Assembly: GCF_029278605.1 (NCBI RefSeq)
Contig: NZ_CP119572.1
Location: forward strand, 1,736,001-1,800,000
DNA: 64,000 bases
Origin: Cupriavidus sp. WKF15
GTDB taxonomy: Bacteria; Pseudomonadota; Gammaproteobacteria; Burkholderiales; Burkholderiaceae
Direction of reading: 5' to 3'
Each line of letters begins with the position of its first letter. Positions within the stretch are counted from its first letter, which is position 1. The position numbers and the translations under genes are program-made. The notes below the pieces were generated by a model that ran no database searches, was not told where the DNA came from, and saw only the letters and a list, made by a program, of their open reading frames with translations. Below are positions 43,151-51,199 of this stretch, piece after piece.

Positions 43151-44677
43151 TCAAATGTCGGCACGGGCGTGCTTTTTGTGTGGGGTTGAATTCTTTTGAG
43201 GGGTTCCCGTCGGGCAGTGGTGCTGGCCTGACGTGACAGAGTTGGGCCCAGGGTGGGGCGGTTGATTCGCGGTGGGCAACGTTAAAATGTCCGCCTGCTG
43301 TGTCAGCGGCGCGGCCGCCAGCGCGCGCTCCAGGTCGAGCCGGTTGATCAGCCGCTGCCGCTTGGTGTTGGGCGCCGGCCGGTGCGGGCGCGGTGGCTCG
43401 CCCGCCAGCGTGCGCGACGGCCCGATGGTTTGCCGGCGGTCGCGCAACGCCTGCACCTGCGCCGCGAGCGCCAGCACGTGCCCGAGCCGCTTGTGCTCCA
43501 CGATCGCGCCCTGGTCGATTTCTGACAGGCGGTCATAGGTGGTGTAGGGCAGGGCGACGCCATTCGCGCGTGGCTCGATCCTGCCGTCGGGGTAGTGGTA
43601 GACGTCGATATAGCGACCGGCGAGCTTGCGGTGCTCGGGTGTATCTGCCAGCAGGTAGAGCATCTTGTCGTACTGGATCGTCAGGCTCTTCGAGACGCAG
43701 CGTGGTTCGCGCCAGGCGAAGATCAGATCCAGGTTCTCATCCGGTCGCAGCGGACGATGCGCGTTATGGCTGTTACGCGGGACCTTGGCGAAGCGCGCGT
43801 TGTAGTCCGCGATGAATTCGGGCATGAAGGCGTTGGCAGCTTCCATGGTGCTGATATTGCGAAGGCGCAGCTCCTTGACCAAGCGGTCCTGCAACGTCAG
43901 GTGGGTCCGTTCGACGCGGCCCTTGGCCTGGCTGCTGTTGGCGCAGATGCCCTCGATGTTCAGCTCGAACAAGGCCCGGGAAAACTGGGTATGGCCATCG
44001 CCGCCGGTGGCATTCGGCTTGTTGACCCGGAAGACGCTGGCCTTGTCGCTGTAAAACGCCACCGGCTTGCCATGGCGCTCCAGGTAGGCGCGAGTTGCAG
44101 CGAAGTATGTGAACGTGGCCTCGGAATGGGTAAAGCGCAGTTCCATGATCCGGCTGGTGGCGTCGTCGACATAGACCAGCAGCGTGCAGGCCGCAGCGCG
44201 CTCCTCAAACCAGCGGTGATCGCAGCCGTCGATCTGAATCAGCTCGCCATAGCAGGCACGGCGGTTGCGCGGCTGGTAGACCTTCGGCGGCCGCTGTTTG
44301 CGCGGTATCCAAAGCCCAGATGCCGTCATCAGGCGGCGGATCGTTTCCTTGGACAACGTGAGTCCATGGCGTTCGCGGAGCTTCTCGCAGGCCAGCGTCG
44401 GCCCGAAGTCGGCGTAGTGTTCCCGGATCAGGCCCAGCGCCGCGGCTTCGCGGTCGGCCGACAGCCGGTTGTTGCTCGGACGGCCGCGCTTGCGGGTCAC
44501 GAGTCCCGACGGACCTTCTTGCCGGTAGCGCTCCAGCAACCGCCGCAACTGCCGGTCCGTGATCTCCAATCGTTCTGCGGCCACACCGGGCCGTAACTGA
44601 CCATCCACAACCGCCTGGACGGTCTTGAGCCTGTCTAACTCATGCATGCTGACTGTAATGACCTCGGATTTAGCCAT
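43151..44677 (-). CDS. ISNCY/IS1202-group transposase (DDE integrase core)
   Basis: Transposase of 508 residues. An N-terminal HTH region (LDRLKTVQAVVDGQLRPGVAAERLEITDRQLRRLLERYRQEG, then GLVTRKRGRPSNN) precedes an rve/DDE core: QIDGCDHRWFEE with first Asp, LLVYVDDATSRIMELRF with second Asp and SSQAKGRVERTHLTLQDRLVKELRL with the Glu. It is intact and full length, so it may be active. The final 40 residues are Pro/His/Thr-rich and read through a copy of the terminal repeat, suggesting that the reading frame runs into or past the left end. Confidence 0.9.
   Translation of the reverse strand: MAKSEVITVSMHELDRLKTVQAVVDGQLRPGVAAERLEITDRQLRRLLERYRQEGPSGLVTRKRGRPSNNRLSADREAAALGLIREHYADFGPTLACEKLRERHGLTLSKETIRRLMTASGLWIPRKQRPPKVYQPRNRRACYGELIQIDGCDHRWFEERAAACTLLVYVDDATSRIMELRFTHSEATFTYFAATRAYLERHGKPVAFYSDKASVFRVNKPNATGGDGHTQFSRALFELNIEGICANSSQAKGRVERTHLTLQDRLVKELRLRNISTMEAANAFMPEFIADYNARFAKVPRNSHNAHRPLRPDENLDLIFAWREPRCVSKSLTIQYDKMLYLLADTPEHRKLAGRYIDVYHYPDGRIEPRANGVALPYTTYDRLSEIDQGAIVEHKRLGHVLALAAQVQALRDRRQTIGPSRTLAGEPPRPHRPAPNTKRQRLINRLDLERALAAAPLTQQADILTLPTANQPPHPGPNSVTSGQHHCPTGTPQKNSTPHKKHARADI
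43275..43297. repeat. Left inverted repeat copy of the insertion sequence
   Basis: This 23-bp stretch, GGCAACGTTAAAATGTCC then GCCTG, is inversely repeated at 44736-44758 with 21 of 23 positions matching. It lies inside the transposase frame, 124 nt before the stop codon. Confidence 0.75.
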
Positions 44678-44735
44678 CCTCTGGCGTCTCCATCGTGTTC
44701 AACCGGGGCAGGCTAAATAACACGAATGGACCGCT

Positions 44736-44782
44736 CAGGCGGACATTTGAACTTTGCCAAAACCGGACATTACAACTTTGCC
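44736..44782. repeat. Right-end repeat array of the insertion sequence
   Basis: Two tandem copies of CGGACATT-N2-AACTTTGCC with a 24-bp period, at 44740-44758 and 44764-44782. The inner one is the inverted partner of 43275-43297. They are probable transposase binding sites, upstream of the transposase start at 44677. Confidence 0.75.
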
Positions 44783-44919
44783 GCTACATCGCCTCTACGC
44801 ATAATACGTGTTATGTTAAATCATAGAAAGTCCCATTGACCAACGAACAAGCCACGGCCGACCTCCAGTCGTAGGCATCTCACAGTTTCACCGTTCCGGC
44901 CCGCTTTCCCAGCTCACCA

Positions 44920-46365
44920 CTATCGTTGTGGCGCTGACCGCAGGACAGCAGTCGCGATTTCCCCGGCCAGTTCGCCTGCCGCCGCCAGTTCGTTCTTGGT
45001 CAACCCGCCGGCAATCCGCGTTGTGCCCCAGTCGCCGCAGATCATGGCCACGCAACGGTTGCGCACCTTGACCGGAATCAGCAGCACCGAACGCGTGTCG
45101 GGCATGGCATCGCGATACCAGCGCGGAACGCGATGCGATACGGCCTTGTCGCTCAGGTCCTCGATCAGCAAGGGTTGCGGCGCAATCATCGCGAAATGGA
45201 ACATGTCGGGAACGAAGCCTTCTTCGAACGACAGCTGATCGAGCTTGTCCCGCATGCCATCGCCGAAGCCCAGGCGCGCGCCAAAACGCTTGGTCGTCGG
45301 GTGCAGCAGCATCAGGAAACAATGCGAAAAATTCAGTGCCCGCATGGCCGACTCCAGCACTAGCGGAGCCAGCTGGGATACCGTCATCCCTGCGCCCTCC
45401 TGCCGAACTTCGGCGAGCGCGTGCTGCAGGCGCATCAACGTATCGGCACGCTTGCCGCCCTCTTCCGGCGCGCTGCGCACGCCCGATTCCTGCGCCTCGG
45501 AGCGCGCCATCGTTGTCATCAGCTTCCCGGCCTGCTGGATCGCTGCATTGACGTGGGGCGCCTCCAGCCCGAGCCTTTGTGCGTGTGCCAGCAGCGGTCC
45601 GAGCACAATTTCGTCCGGCTGTTCGGCCAGCATGGAGGCAGCTGCGCCGGATGACAGGCTTGCTACGGCGCCCAGCCAGTCGGCGTGGGATTCCAGCACG
45701 GTGTCATCGCCCAGATTGCGACCCAGCATGCCGTCCGCGATCAGCGTCGGCAGGCGCCACCGGAAGGCGGCCGCTTTCGCGATTTCGTCGAACGAGATGC
45801 CGATGACTTCGCGGCAGGCATCGCTTTCGCTCATGACACCATCCGCGCTCAGCTTGGCGATGCGGTCCCACTCATCCGGGAAATAGAAGATCACGACCAA
45901 GCGGCTGACATGGTGCATCAGCGTGCAGACGACGCCCTCTTCCCCACCCAGGATGCCCCGCGCATCGTTCAACGCGCGGGTGATCTCGCCTGCCATGATG
46001 GCCTGCTTGAGCGCCCTGCCTGCCTGCGGGCGGTTCGGCGCCACGCCCTGGAAAAAGTCGAGCACCTGGACGCCCAGCGTCAGGTGGGTGATCGTGTCCA
46101 CGCCCAACACCATGATGGCGCGGGATACGGTTGTGACATCGCCGCCGAATGAACGGTACATGGCGGAGTTGGCCAGCCGGATGACTTTCTGGGAAAGACT
46201 GAAGTCCGACAGGACAGTACCGGCCATTTCGCCAATGCTCATGTCGTTGTTCAGCGTCTTGAAGACATTGTCGATGCAGTACTGCAGCGTCGGAAAGTCG
46301 CCCTTCTGGGCCATTCGGTCCCACAGTTGATCGAGGAACTGTTGCTTTGTCATGGTGTCGATCAC
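44920..46365 (-). CDS. HDOD-domain signalling protein with GAF-like C-terminus
   Basis: Cytosolic protein of 481 residues. The HDOD domain (about 10-290) starts FPTLQYCIDNVFKTLNNDMSIGEMAGTVLSDFSLSQKVIRLANSAMY and carries the usual helical HD-like region lacking a full metal site. Residues about 320-475 resemble a GAF domain (RALNFSHCFLMLLHPTTKRFGARLGFGDG). HDOD proteins sit in c-di-GMP and motility circuits. The GTG start at 46365 overlaps the stop of the GGDEF-EAL gene (GTGA), so the pair is coupled; an ATG at 46353 is an alternative. Confidence 0.87.
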   Translation of the reverse strand: MIDTMTKQQFLDQLWDRMAQKGDFPTLQYCIDNVFKTLNNDMSIGEMAGTVLSDFSLSQKVIRLANSAMYRSFGGDVTTVSRAIMVLGVDTITHLTLGVQVLDFFQGVAPNRPQAGRALKQAIMAGEITRALNDARGILGGEEGVVCTLMHHVSRLVVIFYFPDEWDRIAKLSADGVMSESDACREVIGISFDEIAKAAAFRWRLPTLIADGMLGRNLGDDTVLESHADWLGAVASLSSGAAASMLAEQPDEIVLGPLLAHAQRLGLEAPHVNAAIQQAGKLMTTMARSEAQESGVRSAPEEGGKRADTLMRLQHALAEVRQEGAGMTVSQLAPLVLESAMRALNFSHCFLMLLHPTTKRFGARLGFGDGMRDKLDQLSFEEGFVPDMFHFAMIAPQPLLIEDLSDKAVSHRVPRWYRDAMPDTRSVLLIPVKVRNRCVAMICGDWGTTRIAGGLTKNELAAAGELAGEIATAVLRSAPQR

Positions 46366-48143
46366 GCGGACAGTGCGTCCTCGGCGTCGATCCGGAACCT
46401 GCCCTCGCGGACAGCGTCCTCGAAATCATTGGGGCTCATCGCCCGGGCGAACCGCCAGCCCTGTCCCAGCTCACAGCGCTGGGCAGCCAGCAAATCGCAT
46501 TGAGCGTCGGTCTCGACGCCTTCCGCAATGGCCACCAGCCCGAGTTCGCGCGCCAGCGACAGCACGGCGGAGACAATGGTGCGGGCGTGCGGGGAATCCA
46601 CCATGTCGGCCACGAAGCTGCGGTCGATCTTCAGTGCCGACAAGGGAAACCGGCGCAGATAGGACAAGCTCGAATAGCCCGTGCCAAAGTCATCAACCGC
46701 AAAGCGGATTCCCAGTGCCCTCAGTTCCGTCAGCAGATCCCCGGCGACTTTAGGGTCGGTCATCAGCGCGCCTTCGGTGATCTCCAGAACCAGCCGGTGC
46801 GGGTCGATGCCGGTATCGCGGATGGCACTGCGCACGCTGTCGACAAAGCCGGGGTGCCTGAACTGCACCGGTGACACGTTGACGGACACGTAGCCAAGCT
46901 CTACCCCGTTTGCATCCCATGCGGCCAGCTGCGCGCACGCGCAGCGTACCGCCCACGCGCCGAGATGATTGATCAGCCCATTGCTCTCGGCCAGCGGCAC
47001 GAAGACCTCCGGCGAAATGGCGCCGCTGCGATGATCCCATCGCATCAGGGCCTCCACGGCGCAAACGGTGTCCGGGCCGACGCGGAAGATTGGCTGGTAG
47101 TGAAGGAAGAGTTCACCGTTGAGCACGGCCTCGAACAGGTCCTGCTCGATGCGGAACTGCTCGTTCAGCCGGCGATCCAGCTCCGGCGAATACAGGCAAT
47201 AGCGGTTGTTGCCCTGCGCCTTGGCCTCGTACATGGCCCGGTCCGCCCGCCGCAGCAACTGCGCCTCGGTCTCGCGCACGCCCGAGGCAAATGCCAGACC
47301 GATACTGGTCGTGACACGAACCTGGCACCCGGCCAGGTGGAACGGCTGCCGGCAGACGCGCATGATCTGTTCGAGCATGCCGGCGGCTGTTTCCTCGGAG
47401 GTCACGTCGTGGAGCAGGATCACGAACTCATCGCCCCCAAGCCGCGCTATGGTGTCGCGGGAACGCAGTGTGCCCGCGAGGCGCAGGCTCAGCTCTTTAA
47501 GCAGGATGTCGCCAACCTCGTGGCCGAGCGAATCGTTGACCTTCTTGAATCCGTCGAGGTCCATCAGCGCAATGGCAAAGCGCCCGCGCTCGGCGGCATC
47601 GCACGCGAAATAAGCCTCCACCCGGTTGCGGATCAGCCCGCGGTTACCAACACCAGTCAGCGGGTCGGTGAGCGATTGTTCCGTCAGCCGATGTAGCTTC
47701 TGGGCCCATTTGGTGACATCGGCGCCAAACAGGAGTAACGATGCCTGGCCATCCGCTTTGACATGCCGGCAAACGCGCAGATCGATCCAGCGAGTACCCG
47801 TAATCGCGTTGGCAAAGCGAATCTCGGCCTGCTTGGGAAGACCGTCCTGGAAACAGGCTTGCAGCAGATGGGCGGCACGCTCGCGTTCATCAAAGGCAAT
47901 AATGTCCTTGATCGACGCATGCAGCAGATATTCACGAGGAAAAGCGAGCAGATCCGCCGAAGCACTCGTGGCCTGCAGAATGTTCCCGGCTTCGCTGACC
48001 TGCAGTGCCAATCCGCCCCATGCTTCCAGCAGCGTCCAGGCATCCCTGTTTCCGGCAGGAGTCACTGCTCCCGCAACGCCGCCGGAACGAACCGGTTCCC
48101 GCGCGTTGCCTGCCTGAACAGCATCATACGTGAACGACGTCAT
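46362..48143 (-). CDS. PAS-GGDEF-EAL cyclic-di-GMP enzyme
   Basis: 593-residue protein with a PAS domain (about 35-150), a diguanylate cyclase domain with intact GGDEF (236-240) and inhibitory site Arg227-x-x-Asp230, and an EAL phosphodiesterase domain with EALMRW (364-369), DDFGTGYSSL and EGVET intact. No membrane segment or signal peptide. Both enzymatic halves look active, so the net direction would depend on the PAS signal or on the coupled HDOD partner. No ribosome site is obvious at the ATG. Confidence 0.93.
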   Translation of the reverse strand: MTSFTYDAVQAGNAREPVRSGGVAGAVTPAGNRDAWTLLEAWGGLALQVSEAGNILQATSASADLLAFPREYLLHASIKDIIAFDERERAAHLLQACFQDGLPKQAEIRFANAITGTRWIDLRVCRHVKADGQASLLLFGADVTKWAQKLHRLTEQSLTDPLTGVGNRGLIRNRVEAYFACDAAERGRFAIALMDLDGFKKVNDSLGHEVGDILLKELSLRLAGTLRSRDTIARLGGDEFVILLHDVTSEETAAGMLEQIMRVCRQPFHLAGCQVRVTTSIGLAFASGVRETEAQLLRRADRAMYEAKAQGNNRYCLYSPELDRRLNEQFRIEQDLFEAVLNGELFLHYQPIFRVGPDTVCAVEALMRWDHRSGAISPEVFVPLAESNGLINHLGAWAVRCACAQLAAWDANGVELGYVSVNVSPVQFRHPGFVDSVRSAIRDTGIDPHRLVLEITEGALMTDPKVAGDLLTELRALGIRFAVDDFGTGYSSLSYLRRFPLSALKIDRSFVADMVDSPHARTIVSAVLSLARELGLVAIAEGVETDAQCDLLAAQRCELGQGWRFARAMSPNDFEDAVREGRFRIDAEDALSA

Positions 48144-48562
48144 GTGGTCTGTGGCCTAGCCTGTTTGGCGATTGCGCCTTGCCGATTCCCGGGGGCTGCG
48201 GTACCGCAGGGAAACCCGGTAGAAATAAAGCATTAATGGTCCGGAAACACGACTTGCCGTCCTGAGTGTATCGACGGGAAGCCAATTCTATTACGGCCGC
48301 GAACGATCGCGCTTGAAAACAAGGAACGGCTTTGATATTCACAACGCCACCATCCTGCTTTACTAGAGCGAGGGGTAGACAAAACCCCTGATCTATGGAT
48401 AGCGCCGATAACACGCCGCTTCAGCAAGGCTCAGGATTTCAGCAGGTCAGTGATTATCGGCAACCATTGCCTCGCCTTTAGATCCGATTGAACCGGACGA
48501 TAGAAATTCTGGCAGTGCCGCCGGCCAAGCGGCTGCCTGGACAAGAGGCGACGACGACCACT
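48144..48562. other. Intergenic region between EAL gene and efflux operon end
   Basis: 419 nt with no credible gene. It holds a perfect 14-bp palindrome CTGCGGTACCGCAG (48196-48209), about 53 nt upstream of the EAL start, a small AGGGGT/ACCCCT hairpin (48371-48389) and CGCCGATAACACGCC at 48403-48417, a 15-mer also found at 33072-33086. Confidence 0.45.
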
Positions 48563-49012
48563 TCAGGTCGCATCCTTGCGCTCTAGCCGCGCCGCGCTGT
48601 TCTTGACCACGTCCAATACCGCGGCAGTCATCACCGCAGTCGATACGCCGAACATCAGGATGCCGTGCGCGGCCTCGATCGGTCCCAGCAAGCGCCAGCG
48701 CTCGGACATGACAATGTCGCCGTAGCCCAGGGTCGAAAAATTCACCGCCGAGTGATAGATGGCCACCCAGGGATCCGTGAACTCGCCGAGCAGCAGGAAC
48801 AATCCTGCCCAGACGGCCATCTGCGCAAAATTCCCGCACAGCGTGACCAGCATGACGACCGACAGCATGGCAACGTCCACCCAGAGCGGTTCGGCGCCCT
48901 TCCAGTCATTGCGAAAGCGGGCATAGCGGCGCAGGCACACGGCCACGACCAGTCCCTGAAGCAGCAGGCAGGCCAGCATGACCGGGACCGCGACCAACAA
49001 ATGGAGGCGCAT
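48563..49012 (-). CDS. Two-pore-helix potassium channel (Ion_trans_2)
   Basis: 149-residue inner-membrane protein with three hydrophobic segments (about 5-27, 44-75, 105-135) and a pore loop NFSTLGYGDIV (92-101), in which TLGYGD is the K+ selectivity filter. No RCK domain. The ATG at 49012 is preceded by AAGGAAG. It starts 14 nt after the DUF2955 stop, so it is the last gene of the efflux operon. Its link to export is unclear; it may balance charge or membrane potential. Confidence 0.85.
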   Translation of the reverse strand: MRLHLLVAVPVMLACLLLQGLVVAVCLRRYARFRNDWKGAEPLWVDVAMLSVVMLVTLCGNFAQMAVWAGLFLLLGEFTDPWVAIYHSAVNFSTLGYGDIVMSERWRLLGPIEAAHGILMFGVSTAVMTAAVLDVVKNSAARLERKDAT

Positions 49013-49026
49013 GGCGGACTTCCTTA

Positions 49027-50067
49027 TCAAAGCACGGAGGACGAAGCGCTGCTACGTTGCTCAAGCAGTTCCAGCATCAGGCAGGCATATAGCGTTACCC
49101 CGATGAACAGGCCCATGCGGACTGCGAAGGCATGGTAGACATCCTTGCCCGCGGCGCTGTCTTCCACGGACTGGCCCAGCAGGATGATCAGCGTCACCAG
49201 CGTGTTGAGCCAGAAGCCCGGCGATAGCCGGCCCGGCGGCCCCGCAAAGAGCTTGCGCGCCAGCAGCAGCGCAAACAGGAGCATCCAGAGAAAAAACATC
49301 CACAGATGCACGAACAGGCCCAGGGCCCACCAGAACAAAATAGCCAGCAGCCCCCCGAGCAGCGTGGATCCAAGCAGTTCGCGCGCGGCCCCGCGTGCCG
49401 TGGTGCAGCTTTGCCGGCCGAGGCTGACGGCTTTCATGAGGATCGGCATATAGGCGGCCGGGTCACCAAGCGCGAGCAGGACAGGCGGCATGACGACAAG
49501 CACTGCGCGCAAGGCCATCCGGTTGGCATCGCCTTGCGAGACTGGCGGCGCGCGCCGCGGCGCCGGCCTGGCTCCCGGCTCCGGAATCAGCGCATAACAG
49601 AGGGACAGGACCGCCACCGCCAGCAGCAAGCCCTTGACCAGAGCGGCGACAACGGTGAGGGCCAGGCCGATATCCGCCGTCCCCGCCACCGAGACCATGG
49701 TAAGCCCGGCCGCCAGGAAGGTGCCGACCAGGCTGTTGCCGCCACGCAAGCCATGGCGAAAGGCCAGGAACAGGCCAAGCGCTGTCATCAGCACGCCGCT
49801 GAACGGGGACTGGCGCAGGAACGGAACGATCAGCAGGCCGCTCCCGGTGGCCAGCATGGCCACCAGCGCCAGACCCACGCCGGCCCGGGCGGGCAGCGGC
49901 CGGTCGAGCGAGGCGAGCACGAAGGCGCCGATCACCGGGGCGACCATCGGAATCGGCCAACTCAACCCGAAGCTGGTGGCCAGGCAAAGCGCGGTGCCGA
50001 TGGCCAGCCGCAGCGCCCGCCGTCCGCGGACACCGATTGCGCCGGACACGGCAGCATCAGTAGACAT
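49027..50067 (-). CDS. DUF2955 (FUSC-like) inner-membrane efflux permease
   Basis: 346-residue membrane protein with about ten hydrophobic segments in two repeats, each opening with a short basic stretch; the first begins LRLAIGTALCLATSFGLSWPIPMVAPVIGAFVLASLDRPLP. This belongs to the DUF2955 branch of aromatic-acid/fusaric-acid exporter-like permeases. It overlaps the HlyD-type adaptor by 11 nt, matching the AaeAB-like arrangement in which adaptor and permease form one pump. Confidence 0.85.
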   Translation of the reverse strand: MSTDAAVSGAIGVRGRRALRLAIGTALCLATSFGLSWPIPMVAPVIGAFVLASLDRPLPARAGVGLALVAMLATGSGLLIVPFLRQSPFSGVLMTALGLFLAFRHGLRGGNSLVGTFLAAGLTMVSVAGTADIGLALTVVAALVKGLLLAVAVLSLCYALIPEPGARPAPRRAPPVSQGDANRMALRAVLVVMPPVLLALGDPAAYMPILMKAVSLGRQSCTTARGAARELLGSTLLGGLLAILFWWALGLFVHLWMFFLWMLLFALLLARKLFAGPPGRLSPGFWLNTLVTLIILLGQSVEDSAAGKDVYHAFAVRMGLFIGVTLYACLMLELLEQRSSASSSVL

Positions 50068-51199
50068 AGGACAGCCAGCTCATCGCATGCAGGAACAAGC
50101 GGCCGAGCGGATTGAGGGGGTTCCCTTCGGTCGGGAAGGCCATGACTTCGGCCTGCCCGCCCACGCGAATGCCCTTCAGCGTCGCCAGTTCGCCTTTGTC
50201 GATCTCGACGACCACCGGAAAGCGCTGGGCCGGGCGCAGCCAGTCGCGGCTGTTCTGGACGGTCGGCAGGCTGCCCGGCGGCGGACTCTGCCCAGCGCTG
50301 ACGCCGTAGCCGATGCTGCGAACGCGGCCCGCGAGTACCCTGCCAGGCAATGCGTCCAGCACGATTCCCACCGGAGTCCCGGGCTCGACGTGGCCAAGAT
50401 TGTTCTCCGTCAGGTCGGCGCTGATCCAGATGTCATGGATCGCAATCAGCGTCATGACTGGATTGCCGGCGGCGGCATACAGGCCGGTTTCGGTGCGCAG
50501 GTCAGTGATCAGGCCGGCAGTGCGTGCGCGCACCTGGGCGTTGGCGAGGTCGAGCTCGGCCTTCTCCAGGGCGGCCGCCGAGCTGCGCATCTTGGCGTTG
50601 TCCTCTTCGCTGCCGCCCTGCTGCTCCCGCGCACGCTCAACCTCCGCGCGGGCCGCGTCGACCTGGCTGGTGGCCTGCGTGTGGGTGGCCCGCGCCACCT
50701 CGAGCCGCCGTATCGATACGGTGCCGGGATCCTCGCGGTACAGGCGCTCAAGGCGTTCGCTATCCTGGCGTGCCTTGACCTCGTTAGCCTGGGCCGCGCG
50801 CAGCGCGGCCTGCGCCGACGCGATGCCCGCGGTGCTCGCGCCAATCTGCCTTCGCATTGATTCCAGGTCCGCGCGCGCGCGGTCCGCTGCAATGCGGTAT
50901 TGCTGCGGATCGACCTCGAACAGCACGGCGCCTGACTGCACGTCCTGGTTGTTGTGCACCAGCACACGCGTGACGCGCCCGGATACCTCCGGCGCCACCG
51001 GGACGACGTAGGCCTGTATGCGCGCCTGCTGCGTGTAGGGCGTATAGCGGTCGGCGAACAGATACCACGCGAGGCTCACCATGATCAGCGCCACCACCCA
51101 CCTCGTGCCCTTGCGCGCGGGATCTGCCGGGGACGCTGGTGACGGCGCCGGAGTCGGTGTCGGAGTCGGTGTCGGAGTCGGTGGAACGGCTTCACTCAT
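50057..51199 (-). CDS. HlyD/EmrA-type membrane fusion protein
   Basis: 380-residue periplasmic adaptor. A Thr-Pro repeat (residues 7-17) precedes one membrane helix (WVVALIMVSLAWYLFADRY, about 34-52). Then come the HlyD lipoyl-like half QARIQAYVVPVAPEVSGRVTRVLVHNNQDVQSGAVLFEVDPQQYRIA, a long coiled coil (about 85-200) and the beta-barrel ending with PGTPVGIVLDALPG. It should bridge the DUF2955 permease and the NodT-type outer-membrane factor. It overlaps the upstream gene by 8 nt and the downstream gene by 11 nt. Confidence 0.9.
   Translation of the reverse strand: MSEAVPPTPTPTPTPTPAPSPASPADPARKGTRWVVALIMVSLAWYLFADRYTPYTQQARIQAYVVPVAPEVSGRVTRVLVHNNQDVQSGAVLFEVDPQQYRIAADRARADLESMRRQIGASTAGIASAQAALRAAQANEVKARQDSERLERLYREDPGTVSIRRLEVARATHTQATSQVDAARAEVERAREQQGGSEEDNAKMRSSAAALEKAELDLANAQVRARTAGLITDLRTETGLYAAAGNPVMTLIAIHDIWISADLTENNLGHVEPGTPVGIVLDALPGRVLAGRVRSIGYGVSAGQSPPPGSLPTVQNSRDWLRPAQRFPVVVEIDKGELATLKGIRVGGQAEVMAFPTEGNPLNPLGRLFLHAMSWLSYVY
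51149..51184 (-). repeat. Three 12-bp tandem repeats in the adaptor gene
   Basis: Three copies of CGGAGTCGGTGT (the last base differs in copy 3), encoding the Pro-Thr run at the adaptor N-terminus. The unit is a multiple of three, so slippage changes linker length without breaking the frame. Confidence 0.8.

Larger units (their letters stand above)
43118..44787 (-). mobile_element. Insertion sequence with ISNCY/IS1202-like transposase (ends approximate)
   Basis: One-gene element. The right end holds two 24-bp-spaced copies of CGGACATT-N2-AACTTTGCC (44740-44758 and 44764-44782), running out to TAGCGG near 44787. The left side holds an inverted copy at 43275-43297 inside the gene and a degenerate one at 43150-43159 with CCGGTTTTG outside it. 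Terminal inverted repeats and target duplication could not be fixed by eye. It separates the hydrolase operon from the HDOD/EAL genes and interrupts no recognisable gene. Confidence 0.7.

Noticed and set aside
44800..44815. CATAA-TACGTG-TTATG palindrome just outside the insertion sequence
   Set aside because: Convincing symmetry but downstream of the HDOD stop and beside the insertion end; no gene to regulate, probably chance or old insertion debris.
48124..48414. 96-residue minus-strand frame upstream of the EAL gene
   Set aside because: No ribosome site, overlaps the EAL start, biased composition; treated as non-coding.
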